Assembly (NCBI GenBank): GCA_030151745.1 | Contig: JASLDA010000473.1 | Location: forward strand, 1 to 11,372 | Length of the DNA stretch: 11,372 bases | Reading direction: 5' to 3' | Origin: Chitinophagaceae bacterium | GTDB lineage: Bacteria > Bacteroidota > Bacteroidia > Chitinophagales > Chitinophagaceae | Shown here: positions 1 through 5,879 of the stretch, piece by piece | Numbering within the stretch: position 1 is the first letter of the stretch | Layout of the letters: the number at the start of each line of letters is the position of its first letter | The notes under the pieces: generated by a model | What the model was told of the DNA's origin: nothing | Databases searched by the model: none | What the model saw: only the letters and a program-made list of their open reading frames with translations | Position numbers and translations under genes: made by a program

Positions 1-106
1 CTGGCTTTTTTTTATCCCCGGCTGAGCGCTGCCTGCCGGCAATGTTCTTGACCTAGATCAATGGAAACGGCCTTCGCGTGGAGGTAGCTTTACATTCTAA
101 AACAAA

Positions 107-823
107 ATGATCATGGCAACGAACATCATTCACAGGGCCTCGGAACGCGGACATGCCAACCACGGCTGGCTGGATGCGCATCATACCTTTTCCTTTGCCG
201 GTTACTATAACCCTGCGGCTATGCACTTCGGTGCGCTGCGTGTGCTCAACGACGATGTCGTGGCCGGCGGCATGGGCTTCGGCATGCACCCGCACGACAA
301 CATGGAGATCATCACGATCCCCCTGAAGGGCGCACTGGCTCATAAGGACAGCATGGGCAATGCAGAGACCATCAATGCGGGGGATATCCAGGTCATGAGC
401 GCGGGTACGGGCGTACGTCACAGCGAGTTCAACCCGGATCCTTCCGAAGCCGTGAACCTGCTGCAGATCTGGTTATTCCCGAACAAGGAAAATGTACAGC
501 CCCGCTACGGCCAGATGACCCTGGATACCGCGGCCCAGCGAAACCGCTTCGCCCAGGTAGTGTCTCCCGATCCCAACGACGAAGGTCTTTGGATCCACCA
601 GAATGCCTGGTTCCATCTGGGGCGCCTGGACGCAGGGACGGAGCTTGTGTATGAGCTGAAGAATCCCGCCGATGGCGTGTACGCGTTCATCATCGAAGGC
701 GAAGTGACGATCAACGGGGAAAACCTGGGCCGCCGCGACGGCATGGGTATCCGGGATGCGTCGAAGCTGGAGATCAAGGCCGGCAGCGAGGCCTATGTGC
801 TGCTGATGGAAGTGCCCTTGTAA
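107..823 (+). CDS. Pirin family protein (bicupin, YhhW-like)
   Basis: Predicted cytoplasmic metal-binding bicupin of the pirin family, about 238 residues, the usual family length. The N-terminal cupin carries the expected metal ligands: H61 and H63 in MHPHDNMEII, then H105 and E107 in GVRHSEFN. This matches the His-His-His-Glu set known from human pirin and E. coli YhhW. The N-terminal stretch with HANHGWLDAHHTFSF is also typical. Some relatives have quercetin 2,3-dioxygenase activity and others act as redox-responsive co-regulators; the substrate here cannot be read from sequence. An in-frame TAA at 98-100 limits the start to the ATG at 107 or the one at 113. I keep 107, but neither has a Shine-Dalgarno sequence. 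The gene converges on the acetyltransferase gene with a 37 bp gap and no clear terminator. Family assignment is firm; biological role is open. Confidence 0.93.
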   Translation: MIMATNIIHRASERGHANHGWLDAHHTFSFAGYYNPAAMHFGALRVLNDDVVAGGMGFGMHPHDNMEIITIPLKGALAHKDSMGNAETINAGDIQVMSAGTGVRHSEFNPDPSEAVNLLQIWLFPNKENVQPRYGQMTLDTAAQRNRFAQVVSPDPNDEGLWIHQNAWFHLGRLDAGTELVYELKNPADGVYAFIIEGEVTINGENLGRRDGMGIRDASKLEIKAGSEAYVLLMEVPL

Positions 824-860
824 GACCTCGTTCCTGGGGCTTTAGGGAAGGCGCCTCCTG

Positions 861-1424
861 TCAACGTTTCAGCTTAGCCGCCTCCCACTCGCTTTTCAGG
901 ATGCCGGTTACGACGATGTCTTCCAGCTGTCCGTTGCGCAGGTAGCTCATGCGGATGCGGCCCTCTTCTACGGCGCCCAGCCGGCTCGCGAGCTCCAGGC
1001 TGCGGGTATTCTGCGGCAGGCAGTGGATTTCGATTTTGTTGAGCTGCAGCTTCTGGAACAGGAAGTCGATGAAGCGGTGCGTGCTGCGCAGCATCAGTCC
1101 CCGGCCTTCGTACGGCTTCGCAATCCAATAGCCGATCTGGGCGCGCCCCTGCTCGGGCAGGTAGTTGTGCATGCCGATGCCCCCGATCAGGATCCTGCTT
1201 TCCTGCAGGTATATGCCCAGCGCGAGGCCGTCCCCGCTGTTCAGCTGGGCCTGCGCCATCTGAATGAACTGAAGGCTGTGCTCGACTTTGGTTGTATGAT
1301 CCACCCAGTTCAGGAAGGGGCGCAGGTGCTCCCGGGAGCTGTCTATGCAATGGAACAGCTCGGAGGCATCCTCGGGCTTGTAGCTCCGCATAAGCAGGTC
1401 GTCGTCTACGAGGATTGAGATCAC
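861..1424 (-). CDS. GNAT family N-acetyltransferase (RimJ/RimL type)
   Basis: Predicted acetyl-CoA-dependent N-acetyltransferase of the GNAT fold, closest in look to RimL/YdaF-type enzymes that acetylate protein N-termini or small amines. From the proposed GTG start it has 187 residues. Visible features are strand 4 GGIGMHN (about 81-87), the acetyl-CoA pyrophosphate loop in GYWIAKPYEGRGLM (about 98-111), and the C-terminal motif NTRSLELASRLGAVEEG (139 onward) followed by LEDIVV. Start choice: an ATG at 1493 would add 23 residues, but those are encoded across a heptamer repeat (1435-1455) and look like translated intergenic DNA. The first conserved strand (ISILVDDDLLMRSY) begins right after the GTG at 1424. 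The longer form remains possible. No partner gene adjoins it, and the substrate is unknown. Confidence 0.85.
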   Translation of the reverse strand: MISILVDDDLLMRSYKPEDASELFHCIDSSREHLRPFLNWVDHTTKVEHSLQFIQMAQAQLNSGDGLALGIYLQESRILIGGIGMHNYLPEQGRAQIGYWIAKPYEGRGLMLRSTHRFIDFLFQKLQLNKIEIHCLPQNTRSLELASRLGAVEEGRIRMSYLRNGQLEDIVVTGILKSEWEAAKLKR

Positions 1425-1434
1425 AGATGTAAGG

Positions 1435-1455
1435 TAAAAGCTAAAAGCCAAAAGT
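1435..1455. repeat. Heptamer tandem repeat, three units of TAAAAGC type
   Basis: Three contiguous 7 bp units: TAAAAGC (1435-1441), TAAAAGC (1442-1448) and CAAAAGT (1449-1455). They lie 10 bp upstream of the proposed GTG start of the acetyltransferase gene, so on the coding strand the leader is a pyrimidine-rich run. From memory, similar AAAAGC-rich strings occur in intergenic DNA of other Bacteroidota. It may be part of the promoter or leader, or simply an intergenic repeat. Confidence 0.7.
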
Positions 1456-1631
1456 CTGCTATAGCAAGATGTCAAGTGAGCTTGCTCCGGCACCGTTTAA
1501 TAACCCGCTGCCGCCAGGTTTCCGGCTTGGAATGGAAGCTTCGCTGGAGCCAGAAGCCAGGGGGACACCTCTAGCATCCGATCTGCCGGCCGCATAGGTA
1601 AAACCACGACGCTGAAAGGGGATAGGGCGCT

Positions 1632-1720
1632 GCTTGCTTCGGGGCTCGCCGGTCCATGATACTCATGGAATCTCCTGTCCTTTCACGACGGCCCTCGCAA
1701 TGCGAACCTGGGGACCCGCC
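1632..1720. repeat. Dispersed intergenic repeat, copy A
   Basis: This segment aligns in the same orientation with 9222-9311. Shared exact blocks, in order, are GCTTGCTTCGGG (1632-1643), CGGTCC (1649-1654), CATGGAAT (1664-1671), CCTCGCAATGC (1693-1703) and CCCGCC (1715-1720). The distance from the first block to CCTCGCAATGC is 61 bp here and 62 bp in copy B. Identity between the blocks is patchy, with small indels. Reverse-complemented, the motif begins near GCATTGCGAGG and ends near CGAAGCAAGC. This loosely recalls the ATTGCGAGG...CGAAGCAAT family of intergenic repeats I remember from Bacteroidota, but that link is only a resemblance. Confidence 0.7.
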
Positions 1721-1770
1721 GCCTTTCCATGTAGCCCTTCGACCACGTTCTGGGCGACATGGAAAAGCGG
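1719..1770. repeat. Large inverted repeat, 19 bp arms, 14 nt loop
   Basis: The left arm (1719-1737) and right arm (1752-1770) are reverse complements at 17 of 19 positions, separated by 14 nt. The core is TTTCCATGT paired with ACATGGAAA, flanked by GC-rich segments. No T-run follows on either strand, so it is not a standard intrinsic terminator. It starts at the right edge of repeat copy A and is not evident after copy B. It could be a REP-like palindrome or a structured RNA element. Confidence 0.8.
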
Positions 1771-1897
1771 TTGAGGCTGCCAGGGACAGATCGTTAATCG
1801 GCCCCTTCATGTCCCGGTGAGCGGAGGTTCGGGTCCGGGCGAACCGGAGTCGGGCCACGACGCGAAAGCTCCGGAGGCACTGCTTTTCTTCCTGCCG

Positions 1898-1935
1898 CCC
1901 TTCGACAGGCTCACCCTTCGACAGGCTCAGGGTGA
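1898..1935. repeat. Tandem CCCTTCGACAGGCTCA repeat with terminal palindrome
   Basis: A 16 bp unit, CCCTTCGACAGGCTCA, occurs twice back to back (1898-1913 and 1914-1929). The second copy together with its flanks forms TCACCCT (1911-1917), an 11 nt spacer, and AGGGTGA (1929-1935). From memory this motif is a common intergenic repeat in many environmental bacteria, with no function I can name. It lies about 100 bp after the purH stop, so it could help end or stabilise that transcript. Confidence 0.8.
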
Positions 1936-2031
1936 CAGGGACGAAAACCAGTGCAGGTTCCATTGTCACTTCTCTAGTTAGTGCTGCCGCAGCATAAAAC
2001 CTTCTGGATGACAATGCCGTATCACCGGGGA

Positions 2032-3555
2032 TCAGTGCCGGAAATGGCGGTTGCCTGTCATGACCAGCGCCATGCCATGCTCCTTGGCGTAGCTGACGGT
2101 GTCGCCGTCGCGCATGGAGCCGCCGGGCTGGATCACTGCCGTAATCCCGGCCTGATCCGCCATCTGGATGCAGTCGTTGAAGGGGAAGAAGGCATCGGAG
2201 GCCATCACCGCGCCCTCGGTGCTGAAGCCGAATTGCGCGGCCTTGGCAAGGCTCTGGCGCAGCGCATCGACGCGGCTGGTCTGGCCGCAGCCCTTACCGA
2301 TGAGCTGCTCATCCTTTACCAGGGCGATCGCATTGCTCTTCAGGTGCTTGCAGACGATGTTCGCGAATGTCAGGTCGCGCTTCTCGGCTTCCGAGCAGGG
2401 CCGCGCACCTTCTTCGCGCCATTCGGCGTAGTTCGTCGTGTCGGCATCCTGCACCAGGGTCCCGTTCAGGACGCGCTTGTATTCCTTCCGGATCTGCAGC
2501 GGTGCCTTCTGGCGCAGCAGGATGCGGTTTTTCTTCGTTTTAAGTATGCCCAGGGCTGCCTCGTCGAATCCCGGGGCGATCAGGATCTCGAAGAATATTT
2601 CGTTGATCCTGCCGGCGACGGCTTCCGTGATGGTCTGGTTCGTGATCAGCACGCCGCCGAAGGCGCTTTCCGGGTCGCCGGCCAGGGCAGCTTCCCAGGC
2701 AGCTTCCAGGTCCGAGCGCAGGGCGACTCCGCATACATTGGTATGCTTGATCACGGCGAAAGCCGGCTGGCCCCCATCCCATTCCGCAATGATCTGGCAG
2801 GCCGCGTCGGCATCTACGAGATTGTTGAAGCTGAGCTCCTTGCCGTTGAGCTTTTCAAATACGGCATCGATATCGCCGTAGAAAGCCGCGCTTTGGTGGG
2901 GATTCTCGCCGTAGCGCAGGGGGCTGCCTTCGGTCCTGCTGATATGGAATCCGTTGGCGGCCTCGCTGTTGAAATAGCCGGCGATCGCCACATCGTACTG
3001 TGCGCATTCGGCAAAGGCCGCGGCTGCGAAGCGCTTGCGCTCCTCCAGGCTTATCGAGCCGTCGCCGCCGTTCAGCTGCTCCAGCAGGGCGCCGTATTGG
3101 TTGCGGGAAGCGACGATGGTGACATCCTTGAAATTCTTGCCGGCCGCGCGGATCAGGCTCACGCCTCCGATATCGATCTTCTCGATGATCGCCGCCTCGT
3201 CGCTGGTATTCTTCACGGTTTCCTCGAAGGGGTACAGGTCCACGATCACGAGGTCCAGCAAAGGGATCTCGTACTCGGCGATATGCGCCTGGTCGGGCTC
3301 GTAGGCGCGGCGGGCAAGGATGCCGCCGAAGACCTTGGGATGCAGGGTCTTTACACGGCCGCCCAGGATGGACGGGTATCCGGTAACGGCTTCTACCGCG
3401 GTGCAGGGCAGGCCGAGACCTTCGATAAAGCTTTGCGTCCCGCCGGTGGAGTACAGCGCTACGCCCAGCTCATGCAGGCGGCGAACGATGGGCTCGAGGC
3501 CATCCTTGTAGAAAACGGAGATCAGGGCAGACTGGATGCGGCGGGGATCGGACAT
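2032..3555 (-). CDS. purH: Bifunctional AICAR formyltransferase / IMP cyclohydrolase
   Basis: PurH catalyses the last two steps of de novo IMP synthesis: formylation of AICAR with 10-formyltetrahydrofolate, then ring closure of FAICAR to IMP, in the cytoplasm. The product has 507 residues, near the usual 505-530. The N-terminal cyclohydrolase (MGS-like) domain shows STGGT (36-40), TGYPSILGGRVKTLHPKVFGGIL split around residues 58-80, DLYPF (106-110) and RAAGKN (136-141). The transformylase domain shows RYGENPHQ (214-221), the catalytic Lys-His pair at K270-H271 in KHTNVCG, SAFGG (297-301), and the C-terminal block ASDAFFPF...IQPGGSMRD...TGNRHFRH. The Pro usual before CG in that motif is Val here. 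The ATG at 3555 is chosen because MSDPRRIQSALISVF matches the family start; an upstream in-frame ATG (3606) would add 17 unrelated residues. It follows comEC by 91 bp and carries its own promoter-like element. Confidence 0.97.
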   Translation of the reverse strand: MSDPRRIQSALISVFYKDGLEPIVRRLHELGVALYSTGGTQSFIEGLGLPCTAVEAVTGYPSILGGRVKTLHPKVFGGILARRAYEPDQAHIAEYEIPLLDLVIVDLYPFEETVKNTSDEAAIIEKIDIGGVSLIRAAGKNFKDVTIVASRNQYGALLEQLNGGDGSISLEERKRFAAAAFAECAQYDVAIAGYFNSEAANGFHISRTEGSPLRYGENPHQSAAFYGDIDAVFEKLNGKELSFNNLVDADAACQIIAEWDGGQPAFAVIKHTNVCGVALRSDLEAAWEAALAGDPESAFGGVLITNQTITEAVAGRINEIFFEILIAPGFDEAALGILKTKKNRILLRQKAPLQIRKEYKRVLNGTLVQDADTTNYAEWREEGARPCSEAEKRDLTFANIVCKHLKSNAIALVKDEQLIGKGCGQTSRVDALRQSLAKAAQFGFSTEGAVMASDAFFPFNDCIQMADQAGITAVIQPGGSMRDGDTVSYAKEHGMALVMTGNRHFRH

Positions 3556-3603
3556 GTTGCTGATTTTTATAACAAGCGCTGGGTGCGCCAATTTTTGAAG
3601 GCG

Positions 3604-3611
3604 CAAAGATA
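3604..3611 (-). promoter_or_regulatory. Candidate -7 promoter element for purH (TATCTTTG)
   Basis: On the minus strand the sequence reads TATCTTTG, an exact match to the Bacteroidota -7 consensus TAnnTTTG, 48 bp before the purH ATG. It lies in the 91 bp gap after comEC, which suggests purH can be transcribed independently. A clear -33 TTG was not seen. Confidence 0.5.
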
Positions 3612-3646
3612 AGATTTGATGTGGGGCTTATCCGGGCTCCCATAGC

Positions 3647-5713
3647 TCAGGGCCCGGCTTCCAGTGTCCAGGCGCCCCTGGCGCTCACGTCGTGAACGGG
3701 GATCCCGTACCTGCGGCAGGAATCGGCCCAGCGCCGGCGCTGAGGCTCCGGGAATCGGGAGCCGAGCACCACGACCCGGGGGCGGAAGCACTGCAGCGCC
3801 TCCCGGACCGGGATGCGCCGGGCCGCCTGGCAGAGGATCAGCACATCGGCCGGCAGCCGCCCGACGGGCTTGCGTATGGAGCTGTCGCGGAGGATCAGGA
3901 CTCGGTCCGGGCCTACGGCAAGGTAGTCCGTACCGGCGGAATCCGCTGATGCCCGCCAGGCGCCCAGAGCGATGCGGGTGGCGGCGGCGCGGTAACCGGA
4001 GCCGGCAGCAGCCAGGCTGCGATGACAGGTTCCGCGAATCTCGTCGATCAGGGCCTGCCGACCATTGTTATACACGATCAGCCGGTGTTGCCGCAGATGT
4101 TCCGCGGCTCGGAAGACCCCTGCTGCGGCCAGCGCGCAGCCTGCCGCCAGCCCGGCCAGCAAGGCCGTCCGGTTTTTGCGCAGCCAGGCGATCGCCAGCA
4201 GGGCGATCAGGATCGTCAGCATTATAAAAGCAGGCGGACTCAGGTACAGGTGACGGAATGCCTCGGGGCTGCAGTGCTGCAGCCCGGCCAGGACCCGGTG
4301 GGCGAGCGAGAGCATCCGGCCGAGCAGGGTGCCGGTGCCGCTTGCAAGGAGGGGCAGGGGACTGAAGAGGATCACCAGCATGCCCCCGATCAGTCCGCCG
4401 GCGCCGATCGCCAGGCCGGCAATGATATTCGCCGGGATGAACATCAGGGGAAAGCTGTGGAAGTACGCAATCACGATCGGGGCGGTCAGGATCTCGGCGG
4501 CGAGGGATGCGCATACTGCCTGCCAGAGCCAATGTAGGGGACCGCTGCGAAGCGGCAGCAGGCGCAGCAGGGGGCGGTAGAACAGCAGCAGGCTCAATAC
4601 GGCTGCAAACGAGAGCTGGAATCCCGGTGCATACAGCCAGTAAGGCTCCGCGAGCAGCAGGATGAGAGCGGCCATGCAAAGCGTGTTCAGGCCGCGGCTC
4701 TCGCGCCGGCCGAGTGTGCTCAGCGCCACGATGCTGAACATGACGGCGCTGCGCAGGGCGGAAGGCGGGGCGCCGGCAACCAGCACGTAAAGCCAGACCA
4801 GCAGCAGCCCGGCGCCGTAGCGGATCCATGTCCCCTGCGTTCCGGGGATCCAGCGCAGCAGGCCTGCGATCACGGCAAAGAGCATGGCCACATGCGAGCC
4901 GGAAATGGAGACGATATGGATGATGCCGGTATCTGCATAAAGGTCGCGCAGCCCGGGATCGAAACCGGCTTCGTCGCCCAGGAGCATGGCCTGTATCAGG
5001 CCCAGCGCGCTCGGATCGGGGATATGACGTTCCAGGCGCAGCCTGCAGGCTTCATGCATGCGTCGCAGCCAGCTCCCCGAGCCGGCTGCCGGACGCCCGA
5101 GCAGCGAGACGTCCGCGGCCCGGGCCTGCATTCGGAAGAAGATGCCCTTGCGGCGCTGCGCCGCAGCCAGGTCCGGCTCATAGGGATTGCCTTCGGGCCG
5201 GATGAGCTCCCAGGCGCCTCGGAGCAGCAGGGTGTCGCCTTCGCGCCATTGAGGCGCGCCGGAGCTGTCGCCGTAGCACACGACGCGGCCCCCGGTTTGC
5301 AGGGCTCGGGAGCCCGCCGCATCCTGCAGTATAGTGACCACAAACGATTGCCCGCTTCCGAAGCGCCGGGGCTCGCTCCTGATCGCCACTACCGTCGGGC
5401 CGCCGGGCTTAGCTAGGGAGAATCCCGGCCGGGCTCCCGGGTCGCGGGAGGCGCAGGCCAGGAGCCCGAGCGAAGCGAAAAAGACCGGGATCAGTATTCG
5501 CTGCAGCGCCGCGACGGCAGGCCCCGGATCGCGGCGGATACAGGCGAGGACGAAGCCGGTCAGCTGCAGCGGGACGAGGAGCGGCAGCAATTGCCGCCAG
5601 CTCCCCGCCGGTAGCTTTTCGTAGAGGAGAATGCCCGCTATCAGGGCCAGTACAGGCCGGAGGAAGGGAGCCTCTTCCCAGAAATACGGACTGCGGGGCC
5701 GGCATGGGAACAT
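3647..5713 (-). CDS. comEC: ComEC/Rec2 family competence protein, short form
   Basis: Predicted inner-membrane channel that passes single-stranded DNA into the cytoplasm during natural transformation. From the ATG at 5713 it has 688 residues; an upstream in-frame ATG at 5752 would add 13 residues lacking family character. The N-terminal region has hydrophobic segments near 18-31, 42-58 and 72-88, then a soluble DUF4131-like part with NPYEPDLAAAQRRKG (about 176-190). The competence domain follows, with the hallmark ALGLIQAMLLGDEAGFDP (236-253), the stretch HIVSISGSHVAML (266-278), and many membrane helices to about residue 530, including PGFQLSFAAVLSLLL. The C-terminal 140 residues lack the HxHxDH metal-binding motif of the metallo-beta-lactamase domain found in longer ComEC proteins. 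As I recall, this is common in Bacteroidota. It lies between the TPR gene and purH, with gaps of 166 and 91 bp. Confidence 0.92.
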   Translation of the reverse strand: MFPCRPRSPYFWEEAPFLRPVLALIAGILLYEKLPAGSWRQLLPLLVPLQLTGFVLACIRRDPGPAVAALQRILIPVFFASLGLLACASRDPGARPGFSLAKPGGPTVVAIRSEPRRFGSGQSFVVTILQDAAGSRALQTGGRVVCYGDSSGAPQWREGDTLLLRGAWELIRPEGNPYEPDLAAAQRRKGIFFRMQARAADVSLLGRPAAGSGSWLRRMHEACRLRLERHIPDPSALGLIQAMLLGDEAGFDPGLRDLYADTGIIHIVSISGSHVAMLFAVIAGLLRWIPGTQGTWIRYGAGLLLVWLYVLVAGAPPSALRSAVMFSIVALSTLGRRESRGLNTLCMAALILLLAEPYWLYAPGFQLSFAAVLSLLLFYRPLLRLLPLRSGPLHWLWQAVCASLAAEILTAPIVIAYFHSFPLMFIPANIIAGLAIGAGGLIGGMLVILFSPLPLLASGTGTLLGRMLSLAHRVLAGLQHCSPEAFRHLYLSPPAFIMLTILIALLAIAWLRKNRTALLAGLAAGCALAAAGVFRAAEHLRQHRLIVYNNGRQALIDEIRGTCHRSLAAAGSGYRAAATRIALGAWRASADSAGTDYLAVGPDRVLILRDSSIRKPVGRLPADVLILCQAARRIPVREALQCFRPRVVVLGSRFPEPQRRRWADSCRRYGIPVHDVSARGAWTLEAGP

Positions 5714-5717
5714 GGTC

Positions 5718-5738
5718 AGGTTCTTTGAACACGAACCT
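5718..5738. repeat. Small inverted repeat just upstream of the comEC start
   Basis: AGGTTC (5718-5723) and GAACCT (5733-5738) form 6 bp arms around 9 nt, 4 bp from the comEC ATG. It would fold in the comEC leader and could affect translation or bind a regulator. At this length chance is possible. Confidence 0.35.
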
Positions 5739-5800
5739 AAAGCGCATACCAATCCGCTTGTGCCCGCTTATACGAACGGGTCGATTGCAAGGACAAACTG

Positions 5801-5872
5801 AGATTTAAGATCTAAGATTGAAGATTTTAGATTGGTCGGTTGAAGGGAGGTGATTCCCCAATCTTCAATCTT
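5801..5872. repeat. Heptamer repeat array with inverted 13 bp arms (AGATTnA family)
   Basis: Five consecutive 7 bp units fill 5801-5835: AGATTTA, AGATCTA, AGATTGA, AGATTTT, AGATTGG. After a 23 nt spacer, two units of CAATCTT (5859-5872) run in the opposite orientation. As a result AAGATTGAAGATT (5814-5826) is a perfect 13 bp inverted repeat of 5860-5872, and 5821-5835 pairs with 5858-5872 at 13 of 15 positions. The array begins 8 nt after the TPR gene stop and lies upstream of comEC. No T-run follows, so it is not a classical terminator. Confidence 0.85.
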
Positions 5873-5879
5873 CATCCCT

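Larger units (their letters stand above)
1494..2031. other. Gene-free, palindrome-rich intergenic stretch between purH and the acetyltransferase gene
   Basis: No open frame here resembles a protein; a 147-codon minus-strand frame (1571-2014) simply runs through repeats. The stretch holds copy A of a dispersed repeat (1632-1720), a 19 bp-arm hairpin (1719-1770), a tandem 16 bp repeat with a TCACCCT/AGGGTGA palindrome (1898-1935), and weaker inverted repeats: GGTTCG/CGAACC (1826-1831 and 1840-1845) and TGCTG/CAGCA (1982-1994). It must also contain the 3' end of the purH transcript and the promoter of the acetyltransferase gene, but I could not place either confidently. It could host a small RNA; nothing in the sequence proves it. 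Confidence 0.6.

Noticed and set aside
824..860. Terminator between the convergent pirin and acetyltransferase genes
   Set aside because: Only an 8 bp palindrome (AGGCGCCT) is present, with no T-run on either side.
1982..1994. TGCTG/CAGCA hairpin as the purH terminator
   Set aside because: The stem is only 5-6 bp and no T-run follows on the minus strand.
1571..2014. 147-codon minus-strand frame in the intergenic stretch
   Set aside because: It translates known-type repeats and a hairpin (VTLSLSKGEPVEG comes from the 16 bp repeat) and has no recognisable domain.
1981..3612. 543-codon plus-strand frame opposite purH
   Set aside because: It lies antisense to an unmistakable purH gene; its translation shows no family motif. 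Long antisense frames are expected in GC-rich coding DNA.
3632..3657. CCGGGC/GCCCGG inverted repeat at the end of comEC as a terminator
   Set aside because: It overlaps the comEC stop region and lacks a T-run; GC-rich coding sequence makes such pairing likely by chance.
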